From positions 1 to 23,924 of the forward strand of contig CAZKRU010000068.1 of NCBI GenBank assembly GCA_964555235.1: a stretch of DNA of 23,924 nt, given 5' to 3'. Positions 6,895-14,808 of this stretch are shown piece after piece. Under the pieces are notes generated by a model. The model saw nothing but the letters and a program-made list of their open reading frames with translations. It was not told the DNA's origin and ran no database searches. The position numbers were made by a program, and so were the translations under genes. Position 1 is the first letter of the stretch. Each line of letters begins with the position of its first letter. This DNA is from CAZKRU01 sp964555235. GTDB taxonomy: Bacteria; Verrucomicrobiota; Verrucomicrobiia; Methylacidiphilales; CAMAQI01.

Positions 6895-7590
6895 TCAGTT
6901 CAACTTTAAAACCATCGTCTGCCGAAACCACGGAAGCCTCAAAAACTCCGCCCCGCTCCATCCGGCTTCTTGGGCCAAACCCTGAAATTCCTCATTGGAA
7001 AATGCCCGCTTCACGGAAAGCCTCGCATCATGCTTCGTCATCGGGGCTCGCAACCATAACTCGGTTAATGCCCAGACCGCAAGATACGCCGCACGACTCC
7101 GCTCCAAATCGATGACGATCCCCCCCTCACGCGACACTCGCTTCATTTCTCTTAAAATCCGAACCGCATCTGGCTCTGAAAAATGATGAAGCGCCAGACT
7201 ACAGATCACGACATCAAAACTTTGGGAAGCATACGTCAGCCCACGAATATCTCCTGCTTCAAATTGAATCGGAAGCTCGGGTGGTGTGGCGCTTCTCGCA
7301 AATTCAAGGGTCTGTGGCTGAAAATCGACGGCGGTGATTTGAACTTGAAACCGATTCTTCGCCGCCCAAGTCGCCACATTTCTCGGATGATCTCCCGCTC
7401 CGGTTGCCAGATCCAAAATTCGAGTGACGCGCTCTTTTTTCAAAAACCGTTGAATCAAGGTTAAGTAAGCCTCTCGCCCCCCAAACCAACGGTTAATCGT
7501 CTCCAGATTTTTTAAATCCTCCTGAAGGACCGATTTCTCCTGCGGAAGATCCATCCACTCCGGATGATTCGAATCATAAGCGCGTTTCAT
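6895..7590 (-). CDS. Class I SAM-dependent methyltransferase, specificity unknown
   Basis: This 231-aa Rossmann-fold methyltransferase has motif I ILDLATGAGD (58-67), the acidic Asp89 in TAVDFQP that would hold the SAM ribose, GDIRGL (113-118), and motif IV FDVVICSLALHHF (125-137). The post-motif IREMKRVSREGGIVIDLERS region follows the UbiE/Methyltransf_11 pattern. The N-terminal 45 residues (MKRAYDSNHPEWMD, QEDLKNLETINRWFGG) form a helical cap that could help select substrate. No neighbour indicates a pathway: it faces the AbiE operon and lies downstream of pyc-srkA across a 199-nt gap filled by an inverted repeat. A small-molecule methyltransferase of quinone or polyketide type is one possibility, not shown. 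Confidence 0.8.
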   Translation of the reverse strand: MKRAYDSNHPEWMDLPQEKSVLQEDLKNLETINRWFGGREAYLTLIQRFLKKERVTRILDLATGAGDHPRNVATWAAKNRFQVQITAVDFQPQTLEFARSATPPELPIQFEAGDIRGLTYASQSFDVVICSLALHHFSEPDAVRILREMKRVSREGGIVIDLERSRAAYLAVWALTELWLRAPMTKHDARLSVKRAFSNEEFQGLAQEAGWSGAEFLRLPWFRQTMVLKLN

Positions 7591-7635
7591 TCAATTGGTA
7601 TCTCTGATCTTAAGTGCTCTCGATAATAAGAGAGT

Positions 7636-7748
7636 CCTCACACAAAGGCACGAAGGCACCAAGAAATCCCCTGTCTTTGTTTATTTTTCAAAAACAATTC
7701 ATTCAATCTGAAGTAAAAACTTCGTGAGCTTCGTGCCTTTGTGTGAGG
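7636..7748. repeat. Long inverted repeat (CTCACACAAAGGCACGAAG family)
   Basis: The left arm (7636-7663) starts CCTCACACAAAGGCACGAAG. The right arm (7720-7748) ends with the exact 20-nt reverse complement of that, and the remaining 8-9 nt pair imperfectly. The spacer is 56 nt and AT-rich. A small 5-bp hairpin (CTCTC/GAGAG, 7617-7634) adjoins it. It lies between the srkA stop and the methyltransferase start, both on the minus strand. Solo half-motifs of the same family occur at 155-166, 12432-12446 and 23812-23826. Confidence 0.85.
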
Positions 7749-7789
7749 TAATCCGTCGCTGGAATTCTTCGTTGATGCTTTCATTCGGT

Positions 7790-8824
7790 TTATTTGTTTT
7801 CCAATATTCGCAAAATTTCCTGTAAATCGAATAACTGCTCCTGCCAGTAGCGATGCGTCCCATACTCCGTAAATTTTGCCGGAAAACTTGGATCTTTCCA
7901 TCGCTTTGCAATCCAGGCGCTGAAGTGCACATAGCGCAAGGCCCGGAGCGGTTCCACCAACGCAAGGGAATCCCAATCAAATTCCCGCATCGACTCATAA
8001 CCCGCAATCAATTGCTCTCGTTGTTCTCGCGCATCCTCATCTCGACCGGCAGTCATCAACCACAAATCCTGCACACAAGGACCTACGACCATGTCATCAA
8101 AATCAACCCACGCCGGTCCGTCATCCGCCCAAATCAAATTCCCCAGATGACAATCGCCATGAATTCGCTGAAGCGCCGCCTTTTCAAAATGTGGCTCCGC
8201 CCAATCACAGATCGCATGCACCACTGCTTCATACGGTTGTTGAAATTCCTTCGGAATAATATCGGCTTCCAACAAAAATCCCAAACTCTGATCTCCATAC
8301 GAAGAAGGGGTCAGATGAATCCGATGTTTCGCCGGACGCGAAGCCCCCACCGTATGAATCCGCGCCAATAATTTACCGACACGATCATACTGATCCGCCA
8401 CCAGCTCATCCGGATGACGTCCTCCCTGCTTGAGAAAGACCGCAAAGAAAATATCCAGCTCCGGAACCTGCTGCAACGTCGCCCCTTTCACTCCTGCCAA
8501 TGGAACGATTGCCGGAATATCAGCCGCTTTTAAATCGAGAAGAAACTGATGTTCCTCCTGAATCTGTTCCCGCGACCAACGCCCCGGCCGATAAAACTTA
8601 ATGATTCGGAAACGTTCACTCGGGCTTTTCACCTCACCATCGACTTCAATCTCCACCTCATAAACCCGATTCTCCATGCTATTGAGAGCCAGCGTCCGAC
8701 CCGTACAACGAACTCCGGTCGTTTCCACGGCATCGAGAATTCGTTCCGGAGTCAACTCGAAGAAGTAACGCGTCTCCTCGCTTCCCCAGGAAAAAGCCTC
8801 GGACTTCTTCTTGCTTTTTTTCAT
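7790..8824 (-). CDS. srkA: Stress response protein kinase SrkA (YihE/RdoA family)
   Basis: This 344-aa protein has the APH-like kinase fold and SrkA-specific blocks. ALNSMENRVYEVEIE forms the nucleotide-binding lobe, with IIKFYRPGRWSREQIQEEHQF after it. The catalytic loop is RIHGDCHLGNLIW, the metal-binding segment is WVDFDDMVVGPCVQDLWLM, and the tail reads EPLRALRYVHFSAWIAKRW. In E. coli the enzyme is a Ser/Thr kinase linked to envelope stress and survival. Its ATG overlaps the pyc stop as ATGA (8821-8824), so translation is coupled to pyruvate carboxylase. Homoserine kinase II shares the fold, but the GPCVQDLW and RPGRWS blocks argue for SrkA. Confidence 0.92.
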   Translation of the reverse strand: MKKSKKKSEAFSWGSEETRYFFELTPERILDAVETTGVRCTGRTLALNSMENRVYEVEIEVDGEVKSPSERFRIIKFYRPGRWSREQIQEEHQFLLDLKAADIPAIVPLAGVKGATLQQVPELDIFFAVFLKQGGRHPDELVADQYDRVGKLLARIHTVGASRPAKHRIHLTPSSYGDQSLGFLLEADIIPKEFQQPYEAVVHAICDWAEPHFEKAALQRIHGDCHLGNLIWADDGPAWVDFDDMVVGPCVQDLWLMTAGRDEDAREQREQLIAGYESMREFDWDSLALVEPLRALRYVHFSAWIAKRWKDPSFPAKFTEYGTHRYWQEQLFDLQEILRILENK

Positions 8825-11800
8825 CCCGCCCGAAGTCTGAGGAGAAGATCCTTACTCTCCACGGTCTCGCCCACTTGAGCCAAAATCTCTCCCACCACGC
8901 CATCGGCCGCCGCATAAAGGGTTGTCTGCATTTTCATCGCTTCCAAAGTCATCAGCTTCTCGCCCTTGGCGACCTTTGCTCCAACACTCAACGCAAGCGA
9001 CGTGACGACTCCCGGAATCGGCGCACCGACTTGAAGGGGATCGGCCGGATCGGCTTTCTCACGACTCTTCGTTTTCGGCTGAACGGATCGATCCTGCACC
9101 ATCGTTTCGCGACTCGCACCGTTCAACTCAAAGGTCACCGCTCGACGTCCATCTTTATCGGCAGCTCCAACATTAATCAGACGAATGAAGAGCGTTTTTC
9201 CTTCTTCGATATTGACCGCAATCTCCTCACCATCTTTCAGACCGTAAAAGAATGCGGAGGTCGGAAGCATTCCAACTTCACCGTACTCCTTGCAGAACTT
9301 CACAAAATCCGCAAAGACCTCCGGATACATCAAGTGGCTGTAAAGCGCATCCTCATCCGCATCAATCCGCAGCTTCGTGGAAACTTCCTTGCGGATTTTT
9401 TCCAAATTCATCGGAGGCAATCCTGAACCCGGACGCCCTCGAAGTGCTTTGCGATCTCCCAAAACCACTTTTTGAACTTCGCGAGGCCAACCCTCCAATG
9501 GCTGCCCCAATCCACCCCCGAGCATATCGATCACCGATGCTGGAAAGGGAGTTTCGCCCGGCTCCAAATTGACTACATCCGCTGGCTTGATGCCGCGCGT
9601 AATAAGAAACATCGTCATATCACCAACCACTTTACTGCTCGGCGTGACCTTAACGATATCTCCAAAAAGATCGTTCACTTCAGAATACGTCCGCGCAATT
9701 TCCGGCCAGCGGTGCGCCAGCCCCATCGCCGACGCTTGTTCTTTCAAATTCGTAAACTGGCCACCCGGCATCTCATGGAGATAAACCTCCGCACTTCCCG
9801 TCTTCGGTGCCGTATCAAACGGCGCATAGACTTCGCGGACTTCCTCCCAATAATCTGAAAAGCGATTGAGTGAGGCCAAGTCCAAACCGGTTTCCCGAGG
9901 GGTATGCTGGAGCGCGGCCACCACCGAATTAAGATTCGGCTGACTCGTCGAGCCTGACATCGAAGCCAACGCCAAATCAACGACATCCACTCCCGCATCC
10001 GAAGCTTGCAAAATCGACGCCGCATTAATCCCACTGGTGTCATGCGTATGGAAGTGAATCGGCAATCCGATCGATTCCCGGAGCGCTTTCACCAATTGAT
10101 GCGCCGCATAGGGACGACACAATCCCGCCATATCCTTGATCGCCAAAATGTGAGCCCCCATTTTTTCCAACTCCTTGGCAAGCTTCACGTAATATTTGAG
10201 CGAATATTTCGTCCGGGTCGGATCCAAAATATCTCCCGTATAACAAATCGCCGCCTCACAAACCGCATTAGTCTTGCGAACCGATTCCATCGCGACCTTG
10301 AGATTCGGCGTATAATTCAACGAATCAAAAACCCGGAAAATATCCATCCCAGATTCTGCCGCGTGTTTGATAAATCCCGAGACGACGTTGTCCGGGTAGT
10401 TGGAATACCCGACGGCATTGGAACCACGGAAAAGCATTTGGAAACAGATGTTCGGAATTCGCTCGCGCAAAACCCGGAGCCGCTCCCACGGATCTTCGTG
10501 CAAAAATCGCATCGCCGTATCAAAGGTCGCCCCACCCCACATTTCTAAACTGAAAAGCCCGGAAGCCTCGCGTGCCACCGCATCGGCGGCCTGCACCATA
10601 TCATAGGTCCGCATCCGCGTGGCAAAAAGCGACTGATGCGCATCCCGAAATGTCGTGTCCGTGATGAGGAGTCGTTTCTGCTTCCGTGTCCACTCGGCAA
10701 ATTTCTCCGGGCCGTGCTTGAGTAAATAATTTCGCGTCCCCTCGGGAGGATTCACTGTGCGCTGATAAGCAATCGGAGGAATCGCGGGTAATGCCTGCGC
10801 TGGCTTATACCCTTTCGCATTCGGATTTCCGTTCACAATCACGTTTCCGAGGTAAGCGAGCAGCTTGGACGCGCGATCGCGGCGATTCTTGAAAGTGAAA
10901 AGTTCCGGCGTCGTATCAATCAACGTCGTCGTCGCTTGCCCGGATCGAAAAACCTCATTTTGAATGACATTATCCAAAAACGGAATATTGGTCTTCACCC
11001 CGCGAATTCGAAATTCCTCGAGAGTCCGTTCCATGCGTTGCAATGAAATCTCAAAGCTCGGACCAAAGACCGTGATCTTCACGAGGAGAGAATCGTAAAA
11101 AGGGGTAATCACACTCCCCGAGTCACCCATCCCTCCATCGAGACGAACTCCAAGTCCACCCGCTGTTCGATAGGTCAAAAGCCTTCCGTAATCCGGCGTA
11201 AACTTATTTTCCGGATCTTCCGTCGTCACGCGACATTGCACTGCGTACCCATTCCGGGGAATTGCATCCTGCTCCGGCAAATTCACTTCACTTCCATGAA
11301 GACGATGCCCTTGTGCGATCAAAATTTGGGAACGAACGAGATCCACTCCGGTAATCATCTCCGTCACCGTATGTTCGACCTGAATCCGTGGATTCATCTC
11401 AATGAAAAACCATTCGTGACGATCCATATCGTAAAGAAACTCAATCGTCCCGGCGTTGTCGTACTTCACCGCTTGAGCGAGTTTCGCCGCCGCGACACAA
11501 AGCTCGCGACGAATTTGATCTGGTAATCCGACCGAAGGGGCAATCTCGACGACCTTCTGGTGACGTCGCTGAACCGAGCAATCCCGTTCGTGAAGATGAC
11601 AGACCTGCCCGTGACGATCCCCGAGAATCTGAACCTCGATATGTTTCGCCCGGGGAATATATTTCTCCAAAAAGACCGCCGAATTTCCAAACGCGCGCTC
11701 CGCTTCGCCTTGGGCTTCATCCAAAAGATCGACCAACTGACTCGCCTTCGTCACCACCCGCATTCCCCGTCCACCACCGCCAAAAGCCGCTTTAATAATC

Positions 11801-12282
11801 AGAGGAAATCCAATCGTCTTGGCAATGCGAAGCGCCTTGTTCCGATCTTGAATCGGATCTTCCGTCCCCGGAAGAATCGGCACTCCGACCTTGCGAGCCA
11901 ACTCACGCGCCGCCACTTTGTCTCCCATTTGCTCCAGAAGCTCCGGGCGGGGCCCGACAAACGCAATTCCTGCCGCTTCACAAGCTCGTGCAAATTCGGC
12001 ATTTTCTGAAAGAAATCCGTAGCCCGGATGAATGCAGTCGACCCCTTTCTCTTTCGCCAGAGCAATAATCCCGGGAATATCCAAATAGGCACCGACCGGC
12101 CCTTTTCCGACACCGACCAAGTAGGCTTCATCAGCCTTGAATCGATGAACCGAAAAGCGATCTTCGTTCGCATAAATCGCCACCGTTCGAATCCCTAGTT
12201 CCGTTGCCGCGCGAAAAACACGGATCGCAATTTCACTTCGATTGGCAACTAACAACTTTCGGAAGGTTTTGGGCGTCTGCAT
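8821..12282 (-). CDS. pyc: Pyruvate carboxylase, single-chain
   Basis: This biotin enzyme makes oxaloacetate from pyruvate and bicarbonate with ATP, replenishing the TCA cycle. At 1153 aa it has the normal full length and the order is complete. The N-terminal biotin carboxylase occupies about 1-460 (KKLLVANRSEIAIRVFRA-like start, GFPLIIKAAFGGGGRGMR for ATP, HLHERDCSVQRRHQKVVE, FIEMNPRIQVEHTVTE). The carboxyltransferase TIM barrel begins at about 535 (DTTFRDAHQSLFATRMRT, KDMAGLCRP, HFHTHDTSG). A conserved PYC linker region follows. The biotinyl domain at the C-terminus carries EAMKMQ with biotin Lys1117. It lies at the head of a two-gene unit with srkA. The 224-nt gap upstream carries repeat remnants, and I found no convincing promoter. 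Confidence 0.97.
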   Translation of the reverse strand: MQTPKTFRKLLVANRSEIAIRVFRAATELGIRTVAIYANEDRFSVHRFKADEAYLVGVGKGPVGAYLDIPGIIALAKEKGVDCIHPGYGFLSENAEFARACEAAGIAFVGPRPELLEQMGDKVAARELARKVGVPILPGTEDPIQDRNKALRIAKTIGFPLIIKAAFGGGGRGMRVVTKASQLVDLLDEAQGEAERAFGNSAVFLEKYIPRAKHIEVQILGDRHGQVCHLHERDCSVQRRHQKVVEIAPSVGLPDQIRRELCVAAAKLAQAVKYDNAGTIEFLYDMDRHEWFFIEMNPRIQVEHTVTEMITGVDLVRSQILIAQGHRLHGSEVNLPEQDAIPRNGYAVQCRVTTEDPENKFTPDYGRLLTYRTAGGLGVRLDGGMGDSGSVITPFYDSLLVKITVFGPSFEISLQRMERTLEEFRIRGVKTNIPFLDNVIQNEVFRSGQATTTLIDTTPELFTFKNRRDRASKLLAYLGNVIVNGNPNAKGYKPAQALPAIPPIAYQRTVNPPEGTRNYLLKHGPEKFAEWTRKQKRLLITDTTFRDAHQSLFATRMRTYDMVQAADAVAREASGLFSLEMWGGATFDTAMRFLHEDPWERLRVLRERIPNICFQMLFRGSNAVGYSNYPDNVVSGFIKHAAESGMDIFRVFDSLNYTPNLKVAMESVRKTNAVCEAAICYTGDILDPTRTKYSLKYYVKLAKELEKMGAHILAIKDMAGLCRPYAAHQLVKALRESIGLPIHFHTHDTSGINAASILQASDAGVDVVDLALASMSGSTSQPNLNSVVAALQHTPRETGLDLASLNRFSDYWEEVREVYAPFDTAPKTGSAEVYLHEMPGGQFTNLKEQASAMGLAHRWPEIARTYSEVNDLFGDIVKVTPSSKVVGDMTMFLITRGIKPADVVNLEPGETPFPASVIDMLGGGLGQPLEGWPREVQKVVLGDRKALRGRPGSGLPPMNLEKIRKEVSTKLRIDADEDALYSHLMYPEVFADFVKFCKEYGEVGMLPTSAFFYGLKDGEEIAVNIEEGKTLFIRLINVGAADKDGRRAVTFELNGASRETMVQDRSVQPKTKSREKADPADPLQVGAPIPGVVTSLALSVGAKVAKGEKLMTLEAMKMQTTLYAAADGVVGEILAQVGETVESKDLLLRLRAG

Positions 12283-12506
12283 AGCCCGGCGATCTTGATT
12301 AAAATCCGATTGAAGTCAAGGCGATGGAGAAAAGGCCTTTTTTGGGATTACAACAATCATCCCTCTGATTTTACCTCGAAGTCTCAACGGCCTCTAAACT
12401 TTGAGTCGTCGAGTCTTCGCGATTAAGCCGTCTCACACTAAGCAACCAAGAGCGGTAGGGTATCTCCGACGGCGCCGTGAGATCAACAAGCGGCTCTCTC
12501 TTACTA
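12283..12506. other. Intergenic gap upstream of pyc with repeat remnants
   Basis: No gene is apparent here. It holds a perfect 12-nt palindrome AAAAGGCCTTTT (12330-12341), a CTCACACTAAGCAAC solo motif (12432-12446, 14/15 like 23812-23826), and the short GGTAGGG repeat at 12454-12478. The pyc promoter must lie somewhere in this stretch or further upstream, but I could not pick a -35/-10 pair with confidence. Confidence 0.5.
12454..12478 (+). repeat. Short GGTAGGG-type repeat beside two orphan membrane genes
   Basis: The sequence GGTAGGGTATCTCCGAC followed by GGCGCCG is an internally shortened relative of the repeats at 4641 and 6815. It lies just past the 3' end of the small gene at 12507-12848, so for a second time in this window such a repeat adjoins an orphan membrane gene. 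Confidence 0.65.
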
Positions 12507-12848
12507 TCATCGATCGCCATTTAAATAAAAAATAACTCTCCCTATCGTGAGCACGAAAACCACAATAATCAGCAGCATCCACAACGCACCAAAAGTAAGA
12601 GGTAGCGGCCCATAAATAACCGCATCATGAGCCAAGAGCGTATTTGCAGTATGTTTACGCCACTCACCCTCGGTGCACCACCAAAAGTAATATTTGGCAG
12701 CTAACGCCAGCGCAACCCAAGAGAAAACTAAAGAGCAATTCCATCTTAAGGCTTTCTGCTTCTTTTCTCTTTCTAGTCTCTTCAGATTAGACACAAATTC
12801 GTCTATAATGCGATTCTGTTCGGATGGATCAGTAGCTTTTTTGGTCAT
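12507..12848 (-). CDS. Small orphan membrane protein, two helices
   Basis: I do not recognise this 113-aa protein. A charged N-terminal helix (residues 1-36, rich in Lys, Arg and Glu, possibly coiled coil) precedes two hydrophobic segments at about 38-56 (SLVFSWVALALAAKYYFWW) and 83-107 (LTFGALWMLLIIVVFVLTIGRVIFY). The segments are joined by a loop with HTANTLLAHDAVIYG. The ATG at 12848 has no clear Shine-Dalgarno. It lies 16 nt after the preceding small gene, so the two are probably co-transcribed. The base composition looks more AT-rich than the neighbouring metabolic genes, which hints at recent acquisition. Confidence 0.55.
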   Translation of the reverse strand: MTKKATDPSEQNRIIDEFVSNLKRLEREKKQKALRWNCSLVFSWVALALAAKYYFWWCTEGEWRKHTANTLLAHDAVIYGPLPLTFGALWMLLIIVVFVLTIGRVIFYLNGDR

Positions 12849-12864
12849 ATTCTATTGGCCTAAG

Positions 12865-13143
12865 TTAGATGCTTTCGGAAAGTCTAGGAAATTTCCTTGC
12901 GGACTTAGTTCCCTTAACTTCCCACCACGGGAAGAAGTACACAGAATAGACAACAGCGTAAATAAGGAAGACAGGAGTATTCTTCGCGATGATCCCTCCT
13001 ATCAGAATCCTCTGATCCTTGAATGCAATTCGCGTTGATTTGCGAGATTCGTAGAAAAACTTCCTGAATTCTTCAGGGAAACCGGGCGGCAAGAACGGGG
13101 GCGGGCGGTAGGAACTATTTCGCAAGATTTTTAATCCCAACAT
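12865..13143 (-). CDS. Small orphan protein with one membrane segment
   Basis: The predicted product is 92 aa, starting MLGLKILRNSSYRPPPFLPPG. It has a proline-rich N-terminus, a basic middle (KFFYESRKSTRIAFKDQR) and one hydrophobic segment at about 47-70 (LIGGIIAKNTPVFLIYAVVYSVYFF), then a basic tail. I chose the ATG at 13143 because it overlaps the end of the upstream hydrolase by only 13 nt (ATGTTGGGATTAA). A longer in-frame reading from 13254 would run 124 nt into that gene. Function is unknown. With the 113-aa gene it forms a pair of unrecognised membrane proteins tucked behind the hydrolase. Confidence 0.5.
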   Translation of the reverse strand: MLGLKILRNSSYRPPPFLPPGFPEEFRKFFYESRKSTRIAFKDQRILIGGIIAKNTPVFLIYAVVYSVYFFPWWEVKGTKSARKFPRLSESI

Positions 13144-13913
13144 AATGTTGAGGACGGAGTATCCGGCGAAGTCCGATGAAGTCTGATATGCTTCATTCCA
13201 GCTGAATGCAAGCGGCCTCCCACTAGTTGCTCCGCCAACTCCGGCGTGTTGCAATCCCCACTCAAATGGCCGAGATAAAGATCTTCCAGCCGTTCTGTGG
13301 CAATTTCGACTGCCAAATTGGCCGCCGCCTCATTGGAAAGATGACCGTGACGCGAAAGGATTCGCTGCTTCACCGACCACGGGCGCTTGCGATCATTTTG
13401 TAAAAGTTGCAGATCGTAATTCGACTCAAGCACCAACGCTCGCGCCCGTCGAACCCGTTCCACCACCAGTTTGGTCGCATAACCAAGATCCGTCAGGAAA
13501 CCAATACTTCCCCGCTCCTGATGAAAAAGAAATCCCACCGGATCGTAGGCATCATGAGGAACCGGAAAAGTCTCGACGCTCAAATCTTTGAATTCAATCG
13601 TCGCTCCGGTGTCGAAAAAATGCCATCCTTGAAACTCCGGCATCTCCGGACGCACCCGATCTGCCGTTAATCGATTACAATAAATTGGAATTCCGTAACG
13701 TTTTCCCAAAACAGGCAACCCCGCCACATGGTCCAAATGCTCGTGCGTTACAAAAACCGCTTGCACCTGATCCAGCGACGCTCCGATTGCTTTCAGTCGA
13801 AGATCAATTTGCTTCGCACTAATCCCCGCATCAATCAAGATTCTGGCCTGCGGCGTCTCAAGATACGAACAATTGCCGCTGCTGCCACTCGCCAAAATGG
13901 TAAACCGAACCAT
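13131..13913 (-). CDS. Metallo-beta-lactamase-fold hydrolase, WalJ/YycJ type
   Basis: This 260-aa cytosolic hydrolase has the metal-binding motif THEHLDHVAG (56-65, with HxHxDH). Further ligands appear at VPHDAYDP, LTDLGYAT and SRHGHLSNEAA, followed by LGHLSGDCNTPELAEQ near the C-terminus. The opening FTILASGSSGNCSYLET is characteristic of the YycJ/WalJ family, whose Bacillus member is a nuclease-like protein linked to cell division and DNA repair. Its role here is not shown by context. Its stop overlaps the next small gene by 13 nt. The ATG at 13913 begins the conserved family N-terminus. Confidence 0.88.
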   Translation of the reverse strand: MVRFTILASGSSGNCSYLETPQARILIDAGISAKQIDLRLKAIGASLDQVQAVFVTHEHLDHVAGLPVLGKRYGIPIYCNRLTADRVRPEMPEFQGWHFFDTGATIEFKDLSVETFPVPHDAYDPVGFLFHQERGSIGFLTDLGYATKLVVERVRRARALVLESNYDLQLLQNDRKRPWSVKQRILSRHGHLSNEAAANLAVEIATERLEDLYLGHLSGDCNTPELAEQLVGGRLHSAGMKHIRLHRTSPDTPSSTLCWD

Positions 13914-13964
13914 CTCGCCAACCTAAATCCCACCCCTCCGAAGACAAGCGGTAAAAAGTAATGA

Positions 13965-14045
13965 TTTTTCGCGCAGAGCTCGCTGTGATCGCAGAGGATA
14001 AAAAAAGTGTTTTCTCAGCGGACTCGGCGAACTCTGCGCGAGAAA
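13965..14045. repeat. Inverted-repeat element (CGCGCAGAG family) between operons
   Basis: The left arm (13965-13996) reads TTTTTCGCGCAGAGCTCG onward. The right arm (14014-14045) is its imperfect reverse complement, ending CTCTGCGCGAGAAA. The spacer is 17 nt. It lies between the end of the SPFH-PDZ operon and the start of the hydrolase, the same kind of same-strand junction as the element at 1951-2051. T-runs are on the 5' side, so it is not a canonical terminator on either strand. Confidence 0.8.
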
Positions 14046-14055
14046 TCTCTCCCAT

Positions 14056-14808
14056 TCAAAACAGATCCAAGGCATTTCCTTTTAATGATGGCGCGACACG
14101 GATGGTCCGGGCAACCGGCACTCCCTCTTTTCCGGATTTGATGGAGAAAATAATCTCCCGCTTCGGAGAACGCTCCGCCGTCGTTTTCGCGGCGTAATAA
14201 GTCTCCCAATATTTTTTCAGATCCCCACCGATCTCCACTTCGTTAATCTTTAAAATTTCATCACCTGCTACAAATCCAGAGTGAAATGCCGTACTCCGTT
14301 TTTCCACCGCAAGCACCATCACTTTACCTTCTTTTTGGCCTAAAAAGAGCCCGTGGATCAAGGAGAGAACCACTTCATGAAAATCGGTCTCACCCGGAAT
14401 CTGATACACCATCCTCAAATCCGGCGTGTTTTGATTGGTCAGTTTGAGTCGAAACAATTGAGCGCTCGTCCAATGGGTTTCCGTCGCGATTCGACGCGCC
14501 GCCAAAATTTCAGGGGGGATCTCCCGGGTCATCTTCTCCCTGGGACGCGAATAAGCAGATTCCTGGCGCGCCTTGCTCGTTTCCTTCATCACCTCCGGAT
14601 CTCCCCGTTGCGGCAAGACATAGAGCACCCGGGCAATCGATTGCGCCGGAACAATCCGATCCCCAATCAGAATCGGATATGGAATGATGACATTTCCCTC
14701 TTTTTCCTCGAACGGAAAGGAGACTCCCAAGAGTGGCTCCGTTTCTAAAAGATCCTGAGCCGAGAGCCATGCCCCAAAGCATCCCCAAAAGATCAAAAAC
14801 CGAATCAC
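14056..14808 (-). CDS. Secreted or periplasmic PDZ-like protein, third gene of the SPFH operon
   Basis: This 250-aa protein begins with a likely signal peptide (MIRFLIFWGCFGAWLSA, cleavage about residue 17). A PDZ-like domain at about 160-235 contains GKVMVLAVEKRSTAFHSGFVAGDEILKINEVEI, where SGFVAGDEILKINE is the typical carboxylate-loop and strand pattern. The 65-110 region is charged and may be disordered. No protease catalytic domain is visible, so it is probably an adaptor. It starts with GTG at 14808, overlapping the SPFH stop as GTGA, which shows translational coupling. I know no specific named family for it. Confidence 0.7.
   Translation of the reverse strand: MIRFLIFWGCFGAWLSAQDLLETEPLLGVSFPFEEKEGNVIIPYPILIGDRIVPAQSIARVLYVLPQRGDPEVMKETSKARQESAYSRPREKMTREIPPEILAARRIATETHWTSAQLFRLKLTNQNTPDLRMVYQIPGETDFHEVVLSLIHGLFLGQKEGKVMVLAVEKRSTAFHSGFVAGDEILKINEVEIGGDLKKYWETYYAAKTTAERSPKREIIFSIKSGKEGVPVARTIRVAPSLKGNALDLF

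Noticed and set aside
7790..8824. SrkA-like kinase as the missing homoserine kinase
   Set aside because: The fold is shared, but RPGRWS, HGDCHLGN and GPCVQDLW blocks are those of the YihE/SrkA family, and the gene pairs with pyc rather than hom-thrC.
8875..9426. Plus-strand reading frame (183 aa) within pyc
   Set aside because: It is antisense to the biotinyl and PYC linker domains. The basic, His-rich composition is that of a shadow frame.
13144..13254. Longer start for the 92-aa small protein (129 aa from 13254)
   Set aside because: It would overlap the conserved hydrolase C-terminus by 124 nt and adds residues that look like its shadow frame. The ATG at 13143 gives a 13-nt overlap.
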